A stretch of 61,244 nucleotides of DNA from Porphyromonas uenonis 60-3 (GTDB lineage Bacteria > Bacteroidota > Bacteroidia > Bacteroidales > Porphyromonadaceae), in the NCBI RefSeq assembly GCF_000174775.1, contig NZ_ACLR01000221.1:1-61244 (forward strand), written 5' to 3'. Of this stretch, positions 9,312 through 17,250 are shown piece by piece. A program made the position numbers and the translations under genes. How positions within the stretch are numbered: the first letter of the stretch is position 1; every line of letters starts with the position of its first letter. The notes beneath the pieces are model-generated. The model ran no database searches, was not told the DNA's origin, and saw nothing but the letters and a program-made list of their open reading frames with translations.

Positions 9312-9486
9312 GAGACTGTTGCAAAAGTCAACAGTCTCACAATCTTGCTTGCAAGATTGTCTAGACTTTGCAGAAAGGATGAATCGCAAGGCGCTGAGGG
9401 TGAGGTCTGAAGGGAGCATACCTCCGTATGTGACCGAAGCCGAATCCCGAAAGCAACACAGCGATTCGCCTTTATGCAACAGTCTC
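9312..9486. mobile_element. MITE-like palindromic element, 175 bp
   Basis: Perfect 12-bp terminal inverted repeats GAGACTGTTGCA (9312-9323) and TGCAACAGTCTC (9475-9486) bound a 175-bp segment without a credible gene. The left end also pairs locally: GAGACTGTTG (9312-9321) with CAACAGTCTC (9329-9338), followed at once by a second perfect 10-bp hairpin, ACAATCTTGC with GCAAGATTGT (9339-9360). GAATCGC near 9380 can pair with GCGATTC near 9461. Terminal repeats, small size and lack of coding capacity suit a miniature transposable element. A structured RNA is the alternative. No target-site duplication was identified. Confidence 0.55.
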
Positions 9487-9501
9487 GTCTACGTCCTAGG
9501 A

Positions 9502-9948
9502 TCAGTACCAGGTGTAGCGCATCTCGTAGCTGTCAAAAGGCTCCTCGCCCGTACAACCATAAGTACGCAGTAACGCCTGTAGCTTCGCCTGCTCCGCTGG
9601 TGAGAGCGGGATGTCGCCACGCTTGATACGGTAGAACTGTGTCTTCGCGTGCTTTGCGATCAGGTAGTCGGTAAATGCCACATAGTTATTGTGGCTCATC
9701 TCACCCATTGCCCTGGTTAGTCCTCTAGCATAGCGCTCGGGGCTGTCTGAGCGGTACAGTTCGCAAGCCTTCCCCTCCTGATATTGGGGGTGGTGGCTAT
9801 TGATCAGTGTGAAGGTACGCTCTCCACTTAGCACCTGAGATGCGAAGTGCGCATGCAAGCAATGCGTGCGCTCGCTACAGCTCTCGGAGGTGCAGATGGG
9901 ATAGCCGGAGGGAACCTGTTCGTTTACAACTTCTCTCTTCATAGTCAT
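9502..9948 (-). CDS. Small uncharacterised Bacteroidales protein (possibly DUF6078 family)
   Basis: This 148-residue soluble protein has no signal peptide. I do not recognise its function; it reminds me of DUF6078, which I could not verify. Near the N-terminus three cysteines sit in a C-x4-C-x5-C spacing (ICTSESCSERTHCLH) followed by histidines, which could bind a metal. The middle holds a YARGLTRAMGEMSHNNYVAFTDYL helix-rich region and the C-terminus FDSYEMRYTW. The start is taken as ATG 9948; ATG 9942 is also possible. A -7 box on the minus strand at 10061-10068 would give a leader of about 105 nt containing the hairpin at 9996-10045. The gene stands alone, with the MITE-like element 15 bp beyond its stop. 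Confidence 0.65.
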   Translation of the reverse strand: MTMKREVVNEQVPSGYPICTSESCSERTHCLHAHFASQVLSGERTFTLINSHHPQYQEGKACELYRSDSPERYARGLTRAMGEMSHNNYVAFTDYLIAKHAKTQFYRIKRGDIPLSPAEQAKLQALLRTYGCTGEEPFDSYEMRYTWY

Positions 9949-9995
9949 CTGTAATTTTAAGAGATTTATAATTTAGTTATTGAGGAGGTTACGAG

Positions 9996-10045
9996 CGTAA
10001 GTGTGGCAGGTCGAGCACTTCACTGGACGATTTTCCGCACTTACG
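9996..10045 (-). promoter_or_regulatory. Stem-loop in the presumed 5' leader of the gene at 9502-9948
   Basis: Positions 9996-10006 pair with 10035-10045 (CGTAAGTG with CACTTACG, then one G-T wobble and two G-C pairs), 11 bp around a 28-nt loop. It lies between a minus-strand -7 box (TACCTTTG at 10061-10068) and the start codon at 9948, so it would be in the transcript leader. No known riboswitch class was recognised. Confidence 0.45.
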
Positions 10046-10109
10046 TTGCTTTCCTCATGCCAAAGGTACAAAAGATCCAGCAAAGCGAGCTAACTATCGT
10101 GCCACTAGG

Positions 10110-10186
10110 ATGAAACTCCAGTTTCTCCCGCACGAAACTCCAGTTTCCTACCTATGAAACTCCAGTTTCTTCCGTACGAAACTAGG
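10110..10186. repeat. Dispersed intergenic repeat array, copy 2 (22-bp units)
   Basis: Four units repeat at exactly 22 bp (GAAACT at 10112, 10134, 10156 and 10178). The first three have the palindromic core GAAACTCCAGTTTC, joined by 8-bp linkers such as TCCCGCAC; the fourth is cut short after GAAACT. The core centre reads CC here and GG in copy 1, so this array is inverted relative to copy 1. It lies between divergent genes (9948 minus, 10472 plus). Confidence 0.85.
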
Positions 10187-10269
10187 GATAGGGTAGGCGA
10201 GTAGTTGTCTCAAAGCGATACGTCGTTCTGTTGCATTACCGCATCGTGGCTTTAACGAGTTTCCGTTGA

Positions 10270-10330
10270 AACCAACAGACGCTGTAACCTTTGACCGAAC
10301 GGACGCACGAGCCGTTCGTCCCTACAAGTC
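10270..10330. repeat. Second dispersed repeat type (ACGGACGCACGA palindrome)
   Basis: ACGGACGCACGA followed by the reverse-complementary-like GCCGTTCGTCCCTA lies at about 10298-10324, next to CTGTAACCTTTGAC (about 10280-10293). The gap before the insertion sequence at 60.6 kb carries both motifs again: ACGGACGCACGATCGTGCG at about 60645 and the inverse complement AAAGGTTACAG at about 60593. I read these as two copies of one degenerate intergenic element. Confidence 0.5.
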
Positions 10331-10471
10331 GCTATACATCAGTGAATTGATTCGTGTTTTATAAGATTTGCGAAATTGAACCACAGGGGTACGTTTTGTC
10401 AGTTCGTTTTTTATTTGTAATATTACGCCTAGAAAGAAAAGAACCAACCGGTACGTATTTATTCGATCGCT

Positions 10472-11089
10472 ATGGAAGGAAAAGAGACTAAAAAGAAAGC
10501 GGCAATAGTCCGGGAGAGCTTTAAGCTCTTCCTAGCACAGGGATACGATGCTGTCAGCTTTACAGATATTGAGCGCGCTGCTCAGGTCACTCGAGGTGCT
10601 ATATTTCATCATTTCAGAGGCAAAGAAGATCTGTTCAAGCATGTTGCTGACCAATTCATTGATGCATTCCTAGAGGATGTGGACTATGGTGCGGAGTACT
10701 TGACTAGTCCGACGCCTCTCAAGGATTTTATGGACAACTGCTTGGCTCTCATAGAGCGACGGATGACCTATTTCCTCAAGGATGTCGATGTGCGTGTTAC
10801 TTCTGCCAGCTTTATGAGCTTCATCTTGTACCTAAAAGATCATCACGAGACCTGGAGCGAGCAAGTCCAGGAGTACGAAGCGGAAAAGATAGAGGCTTGG
10901 AGCGATGCGATCAACCTCTCTAAGGAGCGTGGCGAGATACGTCCCGACACAGATACGACAATGCTCGCAGAGACCTTTCACCACCTCTACCTAGGACTCT
11001 CTTTCGAAGGAGCAATGATTGACACACTCTCTATCCCAGCACTGCGCAAGCAATGGAAGTACCTATACACGCTACACCATATAAACTGA
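10472..11089 (+). CDS. TetR/AcrR-family transcriptional regulator
   Basis: The 205-residue protein has a TetR-type N-terminal helix-turn-helix: about residues 10-55, with FKLFLAQGYDAVSFTDIERAAQVTRGAIFHHFRGKEDLF, the classic pattern in which GAIFHHF is the recognition helix. The rest is a helical ligand-binding and dimerisation domain with low conservation, so the ligand cannot be named. It lies 63 nt before two outer-membrane barrel genes on the same strand and probably controls them and itself. The gene starts at ATG 10472, after a long AT-rich upstream region. Confidence 0.92.
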   Translation: MEGKETKKKAAIVRESFKLFLAQGYDAVSFTDIERAAQVTRGAIFHHFRGKEDLFKHVADQFIDAFLEDVDYGAEYLTSPTPLKDFMDNCLALIERRMTYFLKDVDVRVTSASFMSFILYLKDHHETWSEQVQEYEAEKIEAWSDAINLSKERGEIRPDTDTTMLAETFHHLYLGLSFEGAMIDTLSIPALRKQWKYLYTLHHIN

Positions 11090-11152
11090 AAGACCAAGAA
11101 GCTACACCCGAAACCCTATCAGAGTAGAAATTAACAGAACAACAATCGTCAA

Positions 11153-13651
11153 ATGGAACGTCTACTATCAACCCTTATCCGCAAAGCCCTTCTCGTGATG
11201 GGGCTATTGCTTGTTGCACTATCCGTCTCGGCGCAGACATCTCCTTGTCAGATCAGTGGCGTCGTCGTGGACTCCGTTCGTCACGAGGCGATAGCCTACG
11301 CTACGATTGAGTACAAACTATTAGACGAACAGTTGACAGGTGGTTCGGTGAGCAATGCGCAGGGACACTTCCAGATGGCACTGCCCCGTATGGGTAGCTA
11401 CCAGTTGACGATTAGGTCGGTTGGCTTTCAGACTAAGCAAATGCGAGTCACGGCGCAGGCGGGACAGAACAATCTAGACACGATCTACCTAGCCCCCGAT
11501 GCTCAGACTCTAGACGAGGTGCAGGTGGTGGCGCGTCGCAAGCTCATCAAGCTTTCTCCCAAAGGCTTGACCTATGATATGAAAAACGACGTCTTGGCTC
11601 AGACCGACAATCTCCTCTTTGCCCTGCGCAAGGTGCCCCTCGTCACTGTAGATGGAGAGGGGAATATACGTGTCAAGGGGTCGTCAAACTTCTCCGTCTA
11701 CATCAACGGGTCGCCCTCTCGTGTTGCCTCGATGAACTCCACGGAGGTCTTGCGAGGCATTCCCGCCAGTAGCGTCAAGGGTATAGAGGTAATCACACAG
11801 GTAGATGCTCGCTACGACGCTTCTGCTGGAGATGCTATCATCAATATCATCACTGAGAGCAAGAGCCTAGATGGGTACAGCGGACTAGTCTCTCTGATGA
11901 GCTCTACAATCCCCAATATCAATGGTACCTCAAGTCTGACTCTCACCAAGGGTAAGCTCAGCGTAGCGCTCAACTACAACTATGACTATACGCGTCATAA
12001 GGATCAGCCTATGGATATGTCTAGACGCACATTCCAAGGGGATAAGACGACCAGCCTCTTCAAGTCCACCGCGGTGGCTGGCAGCAACGATGGTATCTTC
12101 CAAAACCATGTCGGTAGCTTGATGGGAGAGTACGCCATAGATAGCCTGAATAGTCTCTATGCTGATGGGCACCTCTTCGTCTCATCGGTCTACACCACAG
12201 GGCTGTCTCAGCAGACTTTCGATCGTCCTAATGAGCCTACACGATATGCCACATCGCTCAATCAGATGCGCTTGACCTCTGGCTCTGTAGAGGGTAACCT
12301 TATCTATCGTAATCTCTATGCAGCGGACAAGCAGCCTCGCTTCTCGATAGGTTATCGCTACGCTTACAACCCAGACCAGAGGTACAAGGAGTGGACTGAG
12401 CGTCAGTACCGAGATGGCTTCACCAGCTGGGAGAGCTCTCCCTATGATGAGACACGACGTATGGAGCGTTCACGCGGAGGTCTGAGCGAGCATGCCCTAC
12501 AGAGCGACTATCAGTTCATCTGGAGCGGAGGACACGCTCTGCAAGTAGGTGTCAAGGAAGTGCTACGACTGGGTAGCTCTCGCCCTGAGTACCATCTTTG
12601 GAACGAAGGCAAGGGCGACTGGCAAGAGGTGAAGGACCCACTCTACCGTCAGGGAGACATGAGTCAGCTGCAGAGCCTTATGTCAGCTTATGCCAACTAC
12701 GCTTGGCAGGGTGAACGCTTCGCTCTCTCCGCTGGGGCACGAGGCACGCTGGTCTATGACAAGATAACTTTCTCGCAAAACAGTGAGGGAGACTTTCACA
12801 AGACGGGCGTAGACCTGATCCCTACGGCTACGCTCTCCTATATGCTGACTGACCGCCAGCAGCTCTTCCTCTCTTATAAGATGAGCCCTATCCGTCCCTC
12901 CATCTGGCGTCTCAATCCTTATCGAAGTCAGATGACAACATACGACATCTCTTTTGGCAATCCTTACTTGCAGTCGGAGCTACATCACAATGTAGACCTC
13001 TCCTATACATTCTTTTCGAACCAACTCTACCTCAGTCTAACGACGGGCTATGAGCAAACCAACAATGCGATTATGCCCGTGAGGTATAGAGACCCCAAGA
13101 GTCCAGAGATACTGTATCATACCTTTGCTAATGCTGGCTTGCACCGTGTGCCGAATGCTTCGCTTTGGTTGAACTGGCGTCCTATCGTGTCGCTCTCGCT
13201 TACGTTCTTTGGTAGTTGTAGGTATCACCTCTTCGACTATCCTAGTGAAGGACTCACTCAGCGGAACTGGGAGCACATGCTCTCCGCCAATGTGGATGTC
13301 ACGCTCCCCAAGTCGTGGTATCTAGGAGCTGCGTGGTACTACTATGCCAATCCGCCGACACTCCGCACGACCTACTCATACAGCCACGGGTACAGCTTCT
13401 ACCTGAAGAAGAGCTTCTGGGACGACAAGTTGGATCTAACCTTGACGGCTCAGCACCCCTTCTCGCAATACATGCGCTTCGAGACAAGGCAGTGGGGCGA
13501 TGACTTCGAGTATAACCAAAGGAATATGATCCAAGCGCGTGCTATCGGTCTAAAGATCACGTACAACTTCAACTCGGGCAAGAGCCGCAAAGTGACGCGC
13601 AACGAGTCTCTCGCCACCTCCGACCTAGACCAGAGGACAGGTGTGCAGTAG
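11153..13651 (+). CDS. Outer-membrane beta-barrel protein with carboxypeptidase-like N-terminal domain
   Basis: An 832-residue outer-membrane protein. Residues 1-27 form a signal peptide (LLVALSVSAQ). Residues about 33-115 are a carboxypeptidase-regulatory-like Ig fold (ISGVVVDSVRHEAIAYATIEY, VGFQTKQ). LDEVQVVARR then leads into a plug-like region (FALRKVPLVTVDGEGNIRVKG, VYINGSP, IEVITQVDARYDASAGDAIINI) and a long barrel. This layout is typical of TonB-receptor-like barrels of the OMP_b-brl_3 type, which are recalled from Bacteroidetes and often lie next to regulators. The substrate is unknown. A homologous barrel gene follows 49 nt after the stop, and a TetR gene precedes it. Confidence 0.88.
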   Translation: MERLLSTLIRKALLVMGLLLVALSVSAQTSPCQISGVVVDSVRHEAIAYATIEYKLLDEQLTGGSVSNAQGHFQMALPRMGSYQLTIRSVGFQTKQMRVTAQAGQNNLDTIYLAPDAQTLDEVQVVARRKLIKLSPKGLTYDMKNDVLAQTDNLLFALRKVPLVTVDGEGNIRVKGSSNFSVYINGSPSRVASMNSTEVLRGIPASSVKGIEVITQVDARYDASAGDAIINIITESKSLDGYSGLVSLMSSTIPNINGTSSLTLTKGKLSVALNYNYDYTRHKDQPMDMSRRTFQGDKTTSLFKSTAVAGSNDGIFQNHVGSLMGEYAIDSLNSLYADGHLFVSSVYTTGLSQQTFDRPNEPTRYATSLNQMRLTSGSVEGNLIYRNLYAADKQPRFSIGYRYAYNPDQRYKEWTERQYRDGFTSWESSPYDETRRMERSRGGLSEHALQSDYQFIWSGGHALQVGVKEVLRLGSSRPEYHLWNEGKGDWQEVKDPLYRQGDMSQLQSLMSAYANYAWQGERFALSAGARGTLVYDKITFSQNSEGDFHKTGVDLIPTATLSYMLTDRQQLFLSYKMSPIRPSIWRLNPYRSQMTTYDISFGNPYLQSELHHNVDLSYTFFSNQLYLSLTTGYEQTNNAIMPVRYRDPKSPEILYHTFANAGLHRVPNASLWLNWRPIVSLSLTFFGSCRYHLFDYPSEGLTQRNWEHMLSANVDVTLPKSWYLGAAWYYYANPPTLRTTYSYSHGYSFYLKKSFWDDKLDLTLTAQHPFSQYMRFETRQWGDDFEYNQRNMIQARAIGLKITYNFNSGKSRKVTRNESLATSDLDQRTGVQ

Positions 13652-13700
13652 TATTTCAGCAAAGCATTTCGCAGATAATAATAACAAGTCAAGTTTTCGA

Positions 13701-16025
13701 ATGAAGAAGGTAGTTTTCGTCCTCCTGCTCGTTATCGCGGGACAATGGCTTAGCGCACAGGAAGGCGCTTATGAAGTTAAGGGGAGCGTCTCCGACAGTA
13801 GCGGAGAGTCGATCATCGGTGCTACGATCACGCTACAGAGCGACACGACAGCGACGACGCTGACGGGTGCGGTGAGCAATGAGCAGGGAGCTTATGCACT
13901 ACGGCTGCCCGCTTGTGGTGCCTATCTCATAGAGGTGCGCTGTATCGGCTACAAGACGCAGCAACAGAGGGTGACGATCACTCAGCCTACCACGCAGTTG
14001 GACTTCACACTAGAGGAAAACAGCGTTGAGCTCTCTGAGGTTGAGGTGGTCGCCAAGCACACGAAGCTGCAGTCGAATGGCAATATCCGTGTACAGTTTA
14101 AGGGCAATCCAGTGACCAAGGGAAAGTCTATGTCGGAAGCCCTGCGCTTCATTCCCTCCGTTGAGGTGACTGGTAACCAGCTCCTACTCAACGGCAAGGA
14201 GGACAACCTTATCTACATCGGAGACCAGCAGATTACGTTGCAACAGCTGAACTCGATACCGACCTCTATGATAGACCACATTGAGGTGGTGCCTAATCCA
14301 GGCGTTTCGCTAGGACAGCAGATCAAGGGCGGAATCATCTACATCACGCTAAGGACTGAGGCGGGACTTCTTGGATCGGTGAGCTTGCGGACGCAGTTTG
14401 ACCAGAGAGGCATTGTCGATGTGGGGCCCACGCTCTTCCTACAGTACACCAAGGCTGGTGTCTCGCTATACAACACGCTACGTGGTGGTGGGGGACGCTA
14501 CACTACGCTGTATGAGCGACAAAACAAGCGCCAGGGCGAAGCCTCTAGTCTCGTCACCACGATGAGCGACAGCAAGAAGAGGGACTATGCCGTGCTGGAC
14601 AACTTCGGCGTTAAGTATCAGATCAATAAGCAGCACACGCTGGGCGTCTTTGGCGGTGTGATGTACGACCGTCCCAAGGAGGAGACGCTTCTAAAGGATG
14701 GCGCAGGGCAAACGCTCCTGACACAAGGGTACGACCAGCGCATTCTGAATCTCAATGGCGGTGTGAGCTATGCCGCACGGCTGGCCATATGTGAGGGGCT
14801 GAGCATCGCCTCTACAGTGAGCTATAGCCACTCGCAGAGCGATGGCTCGGCTTACTACTCGACCAATGAGGGGGAGCTGGCAGAGAGCAAGAGCAGGACG
14901 CACTATCTGACCTTTCACCCAAGAGCCACACTGGTCTTTGCGGGAGGCAATCAGCTCACAGGTGGGGTCTCTTATAACTATGGGCTGGACGACAACGATG
15001 CGGGCGGGGTGAGTAGTGGCACGTTGCCTCAGATCATTCATCGGCAGTTTGCGATTTTAGGCTTTGACTTTTCGCCTTATCTAGAGTACAGCAAGATGTT
15101 GACCCAGCGGCTCTACCTACAGGCGGGCTTGCGCTACCAGACGACGGTGGTGCACTACCGAGACTTACTCAATGCGCAGAACGATTACACTGTGCCAAAT
15201 CGGGGGCTTTATCCTAACCTGCTCCTGCAGTATATGCTTAACCCCGCGAAGGCTTCGGGGATAGGCGTGGCATACCGCCATTTCTTCTCGCTACCCAACT
15301 ACGGTTACTATTCGCCCGTGGCGACTTACCTGACGAAGAATCTCTACAGCATCGGTAATCAGCGACTTAAGCAGGAAACATTTGACGAGGCGGAGGTCAA
15401 CTACTTCCTCAACCGTGACTGGCAGTTCACCTATCGGGTGCGCTACGGTCGCAACATCATTCAGATCATGACCTATAAGGACGAGAGTGCTCCCGACCTT
15501 TACTATACACAGCCGAGCAATGTGGGAAGTCGCTGGAGCCACTACGCATCGGGGACGTTCAATAAGAGTCTCTTCCCCTTCTGGCGAACGAATAATATCC
15601 TCTACCTACGCTATGATCAAGAGCAAATGCCTGGGCGGTCGGTACAAAGCTTCTCGGTGGGTGGCACCTCAACGCATCAGTTTACTATCACCAAGATGGT
15701 TGGTCTGAGCGTAGCCTTCAGTGGTGAGACAGCTCGCCAGCAGCTCGGCTACACGCTCGGCGGTCGCTACGGGCTGGACTTAGGTTGCTATGCCTCCCTA
15801 CTGCATGATCAGCTGCAGCTCAGTCTCTCGCTGAGCAATCTCCTCCACAGTCGGGATCGGATCACGATGAGGATGGGGGATACGACCGAGCAGCTTCGTC
15901 TCGATCTCTCGCCACGTCGGCGACTGGCGCTGACCATCTCGTATGCCTTCTCGGCTGGTGATCGGGTCAAGCCCGTACGCACCGAAAGCGCAGCGACGCT
16001 CTCACTCGAGCGACCTGTCTTGTAG
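13701..16025 (+). CDS. Second outer-membrane beta-barrel protein, paralogous architecture
   Basis: The protein has 774 residues from ATG 13701. An upstream in-frame ATG at 13641 exists, but the sequence from 13701 (MKKVVFVLLLVIAGQWLSAQ) is a clean signal peptide, and the 13641 start would overlap the previous gene. The layout matches that gene: Ig-like regulatory domain (YEVKGSVSDSSGESIIGATITL), the LSEVEVVAKH linker, plug-like region (LRFIPSVEVTGNQLLLNGKEDNLIYIGDQ, IDHIEVVPNPG) and barrel. It is probably co-transcribed with the previous gene. The two may form a pair with different substrates. The function of either is not known. Confidence 0.87.
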   Translation: MKKVVFVLLLVIAGQWLSAQEGAYEVKGSVSDSSGESIIGATITLQSDTTATTLTGAVSNEQGAYALRLPACGAYLIEVRCIGYKTQQQRVTITQPTTQLDFTLEENSVELSEVEVVAKHTKLQSNGNIRVQFKGNPVTKGKSMSEALRFIPSVEVTGNQLLLNGKEDNLIYIGDQQITLQQLNSIPTSMIDHIEVVPNPGVSLGQQIKGGIIYITLRTEAGLLGSVSLRTQFDQRGIVDVGPTLFLQYTKAGVSLYNTLRGGGGRYTTLYERQNKRQGEASSLVTTMSDSKKRDYAVLDNFGVKYQINKQHTLGVFGGVMYDRPKEETLLKDGAGQTLLTQGYDQRILNLNGGVSYAARLAICEGLSIASTVSYSHSQSDGSAYYSTNEGELAESKSRTHYLTFHPRATLVFAGGNQLTGGVSYNYGLDDNDAGGVSSGTLPQIIHRQFAILGFDFSPYLEYSKMLTQRLYLQAGLRYQTTVVHYRDLLNAQNDYTVPNRGLYPNLLLQYMLNPAKASGIGVAYRHFFSLPNYGYYSPVATYLTKNLYSIGNQRLKQETFDEAEVNYFLNRDWQFTYRVRYGRNIIQIMTYKDESAPDLYYTQPSNVGSRWSHYASGTFNKSLFPFWRTNNILYLRYDQEQMPGRSVQSFSVGGTSTHQFTITKMVGLSVAFSGETARQQLGYTLGGRYGLDLGCYASLLHDQLQLSLSLSNLLHSRDRITMRMGDTTEQLRLDLSPRRRLALTISYAFSAGDRVKPVRTESAATLSLERPVL

Positions 16026-16118
16026 CAGCGCAGTTTGTCGGTGCATTCCTGTAGCGGGCTACACGTTGGATCGTTACTCGTGAGATTTGTAGAGTTGAAT
16101 CTACGGCTTCTCAACCAG

Positions 16119-16150
16119 TTGCTCTTACAAGGAGGAAAATCGTACCTTTG
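16119..16150 (+). promoter_or_regulatory. Promoter of the methyltransferase/GHKL module
   Basis: A -7 box TACCTTTG (16143-16150) lies about 21 nt after TTG (16119-16121), close to Bacteroidetes spacing, and 44 nt before the likely methyltransferase ATG. Two small palindromes precede it: TGTAGC-GG-GCTACA at 16050-16063 and GTAGA/TCTAC at 16089-16104. Confidence 0.6.
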
Positions 16151-16194
16151 CGAAAAGGATCCTAATCCTGTTGATAAATGAGCTTGCAGTAGTA

Positions 16195-17250
16195 ATGCGA
16201 ATAGGTGTAGTAGACTTGTTTTGTGGCATAGGAGGACTGAGCTATGGTCTTAGAGAGGCAGGACTTCAAATCTTGGCTGGCTATGACCTTGATCAAACCT
16301 GTGCTTTCGCCTATGAAAGGAATAACAATGCTCAGTTTATCTACAAGGACATTCGGTTGGTTTCGGGCAAAGAAGTTTCAACGCTTCTAGCAGAAACGGA
16401 TGTTAAAGTCTTAGCAGGCTGTGCTCCTTGTCAGCCATTTTCTTCTTATGCATTCAAGAGCAAGAAGAAAGATCCTAACAAGTATGATTTGCTGTACGAA
16501 TTTGGACGTTTAGTAAAAGAAGTACAGCCTGATCTGGTGACGATGGAGAACGTCTCTCAGATTTTGACTTTTAAGGAAAAACCCGTTTTAGAAGACTTTG
16601 TCTCCTTGTTGAAAGACGAAGGCTATTTCGTCTATATGAATAAGATATTCTGTCCAGATTATGGAATCCCTCAAAATAGAAAACGTTTGGTCCTGTTAGC
16701 ATCTAAGTTTGGTGAGATAAGTCTGATTCCTCCGACTCATAAGCCATCGAATTACCTCACAGTAAAAGATGCTATTGGGGACTTACCCGCTCTTAGAGCT
16801 GGGGAGGTTGACAGGTACGATCCCCTTCATCGATCCAAGTCATTGTCTCCACTCAATCTAAAACGTATCCAACGCACCCCTTATGGAGGTGGTTGGCAAG
16901 ATTGGCCAGAAGACTTACGTCTAGAGTGTCATAAGAGAGAAAATGGCAAAAGCTTTGGTAGTGTATATGGGAGAATGGTATGGGAGAAGCCTGCACCCAC
17001 AATGACAACTCTCTGTACTGGGTATGGTAATGGTCGTTTTGGACACCCAACGCAAGATAGAGCTATCTCTATAAGAGAAGCCGCATTACTCCAGACTTTT
17101 CCCAAGTCCTATCAGTTCTTTTCTGACGAAAAAGACGTTTCTATAACTAAAGCCTCAAGATACATTGGTAATGCCGTTCCTCCGAAGTTAGGAGAGGTTA
17201 TTGGTAATAGCATTATCAAGCATCTATTTCACAGTAAAAACGCCGTATGA
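16195..17250 (+). CDS. DNA (cytosine-5-)-methyltransferase
   Basis: The enzyme transfers a methyl group from S-adenosylmethionine to C5 of cytosine in DNA. From ATG 16195 it has 351 residues; a TTG at 16171 would add eight, but MRIGVVDLFCGIGG is the natural family N-terminus. Motif I DLFCGIGG is at 7-14, the catalytic Cys79 lies in GCAPCQPFSS (75-84), motif VI ENV at 118-120, then PQNRKR, and near the C-terminus the motif IX/X region RFGHPTQDRAISIREAALLQTFP and IGNAVPPKLG. All key residues are present. The gene is clearly more AT-rich than its neighbours, a sign of transfer. Its stop overlaps the next start (ATGA), so the two genes are probably made together. The recognition site cannot be read from sequence. 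Confidence 0.95.
   Translation: MRIGVVDLFCGIGGLSYGLREAGLQILAGYDLDQTCAFAYERNNNAQFIYKDIRLVSGKEVSTLLAETDVKVLAGCAPCQPFSSYAFKSKKKDPNKYDLLYEFGRLVKEVQPDLVTMENVSQILTFKEKPVLEDFVSLLKDEGYFVYMNKIFCPDYGIPQNRKRLVLLASKFGEISLIPPTHKPSNYLTVKDAIGDLPALRAGEVDRYDPLHRSKSLSPLNLKRIQRTPYGGGWQDWPEDLRLECHKRENGKSFGSVYGRMVWEKPAPTMTTLCTGYGNGRFGHPTQDRAISIREAALLQTFPKSYQFFSDEKDVSITKASRYIGNAVPPKLGEVIGNSIIKHLFHSKNAV

Noticed and set aside
13641-13700. Earlier start for the second barrel protein
   Set aside because: The added residues hide the signal peptide and overlap the upstream gene; ATG 13701 gives a clean signal sequence.
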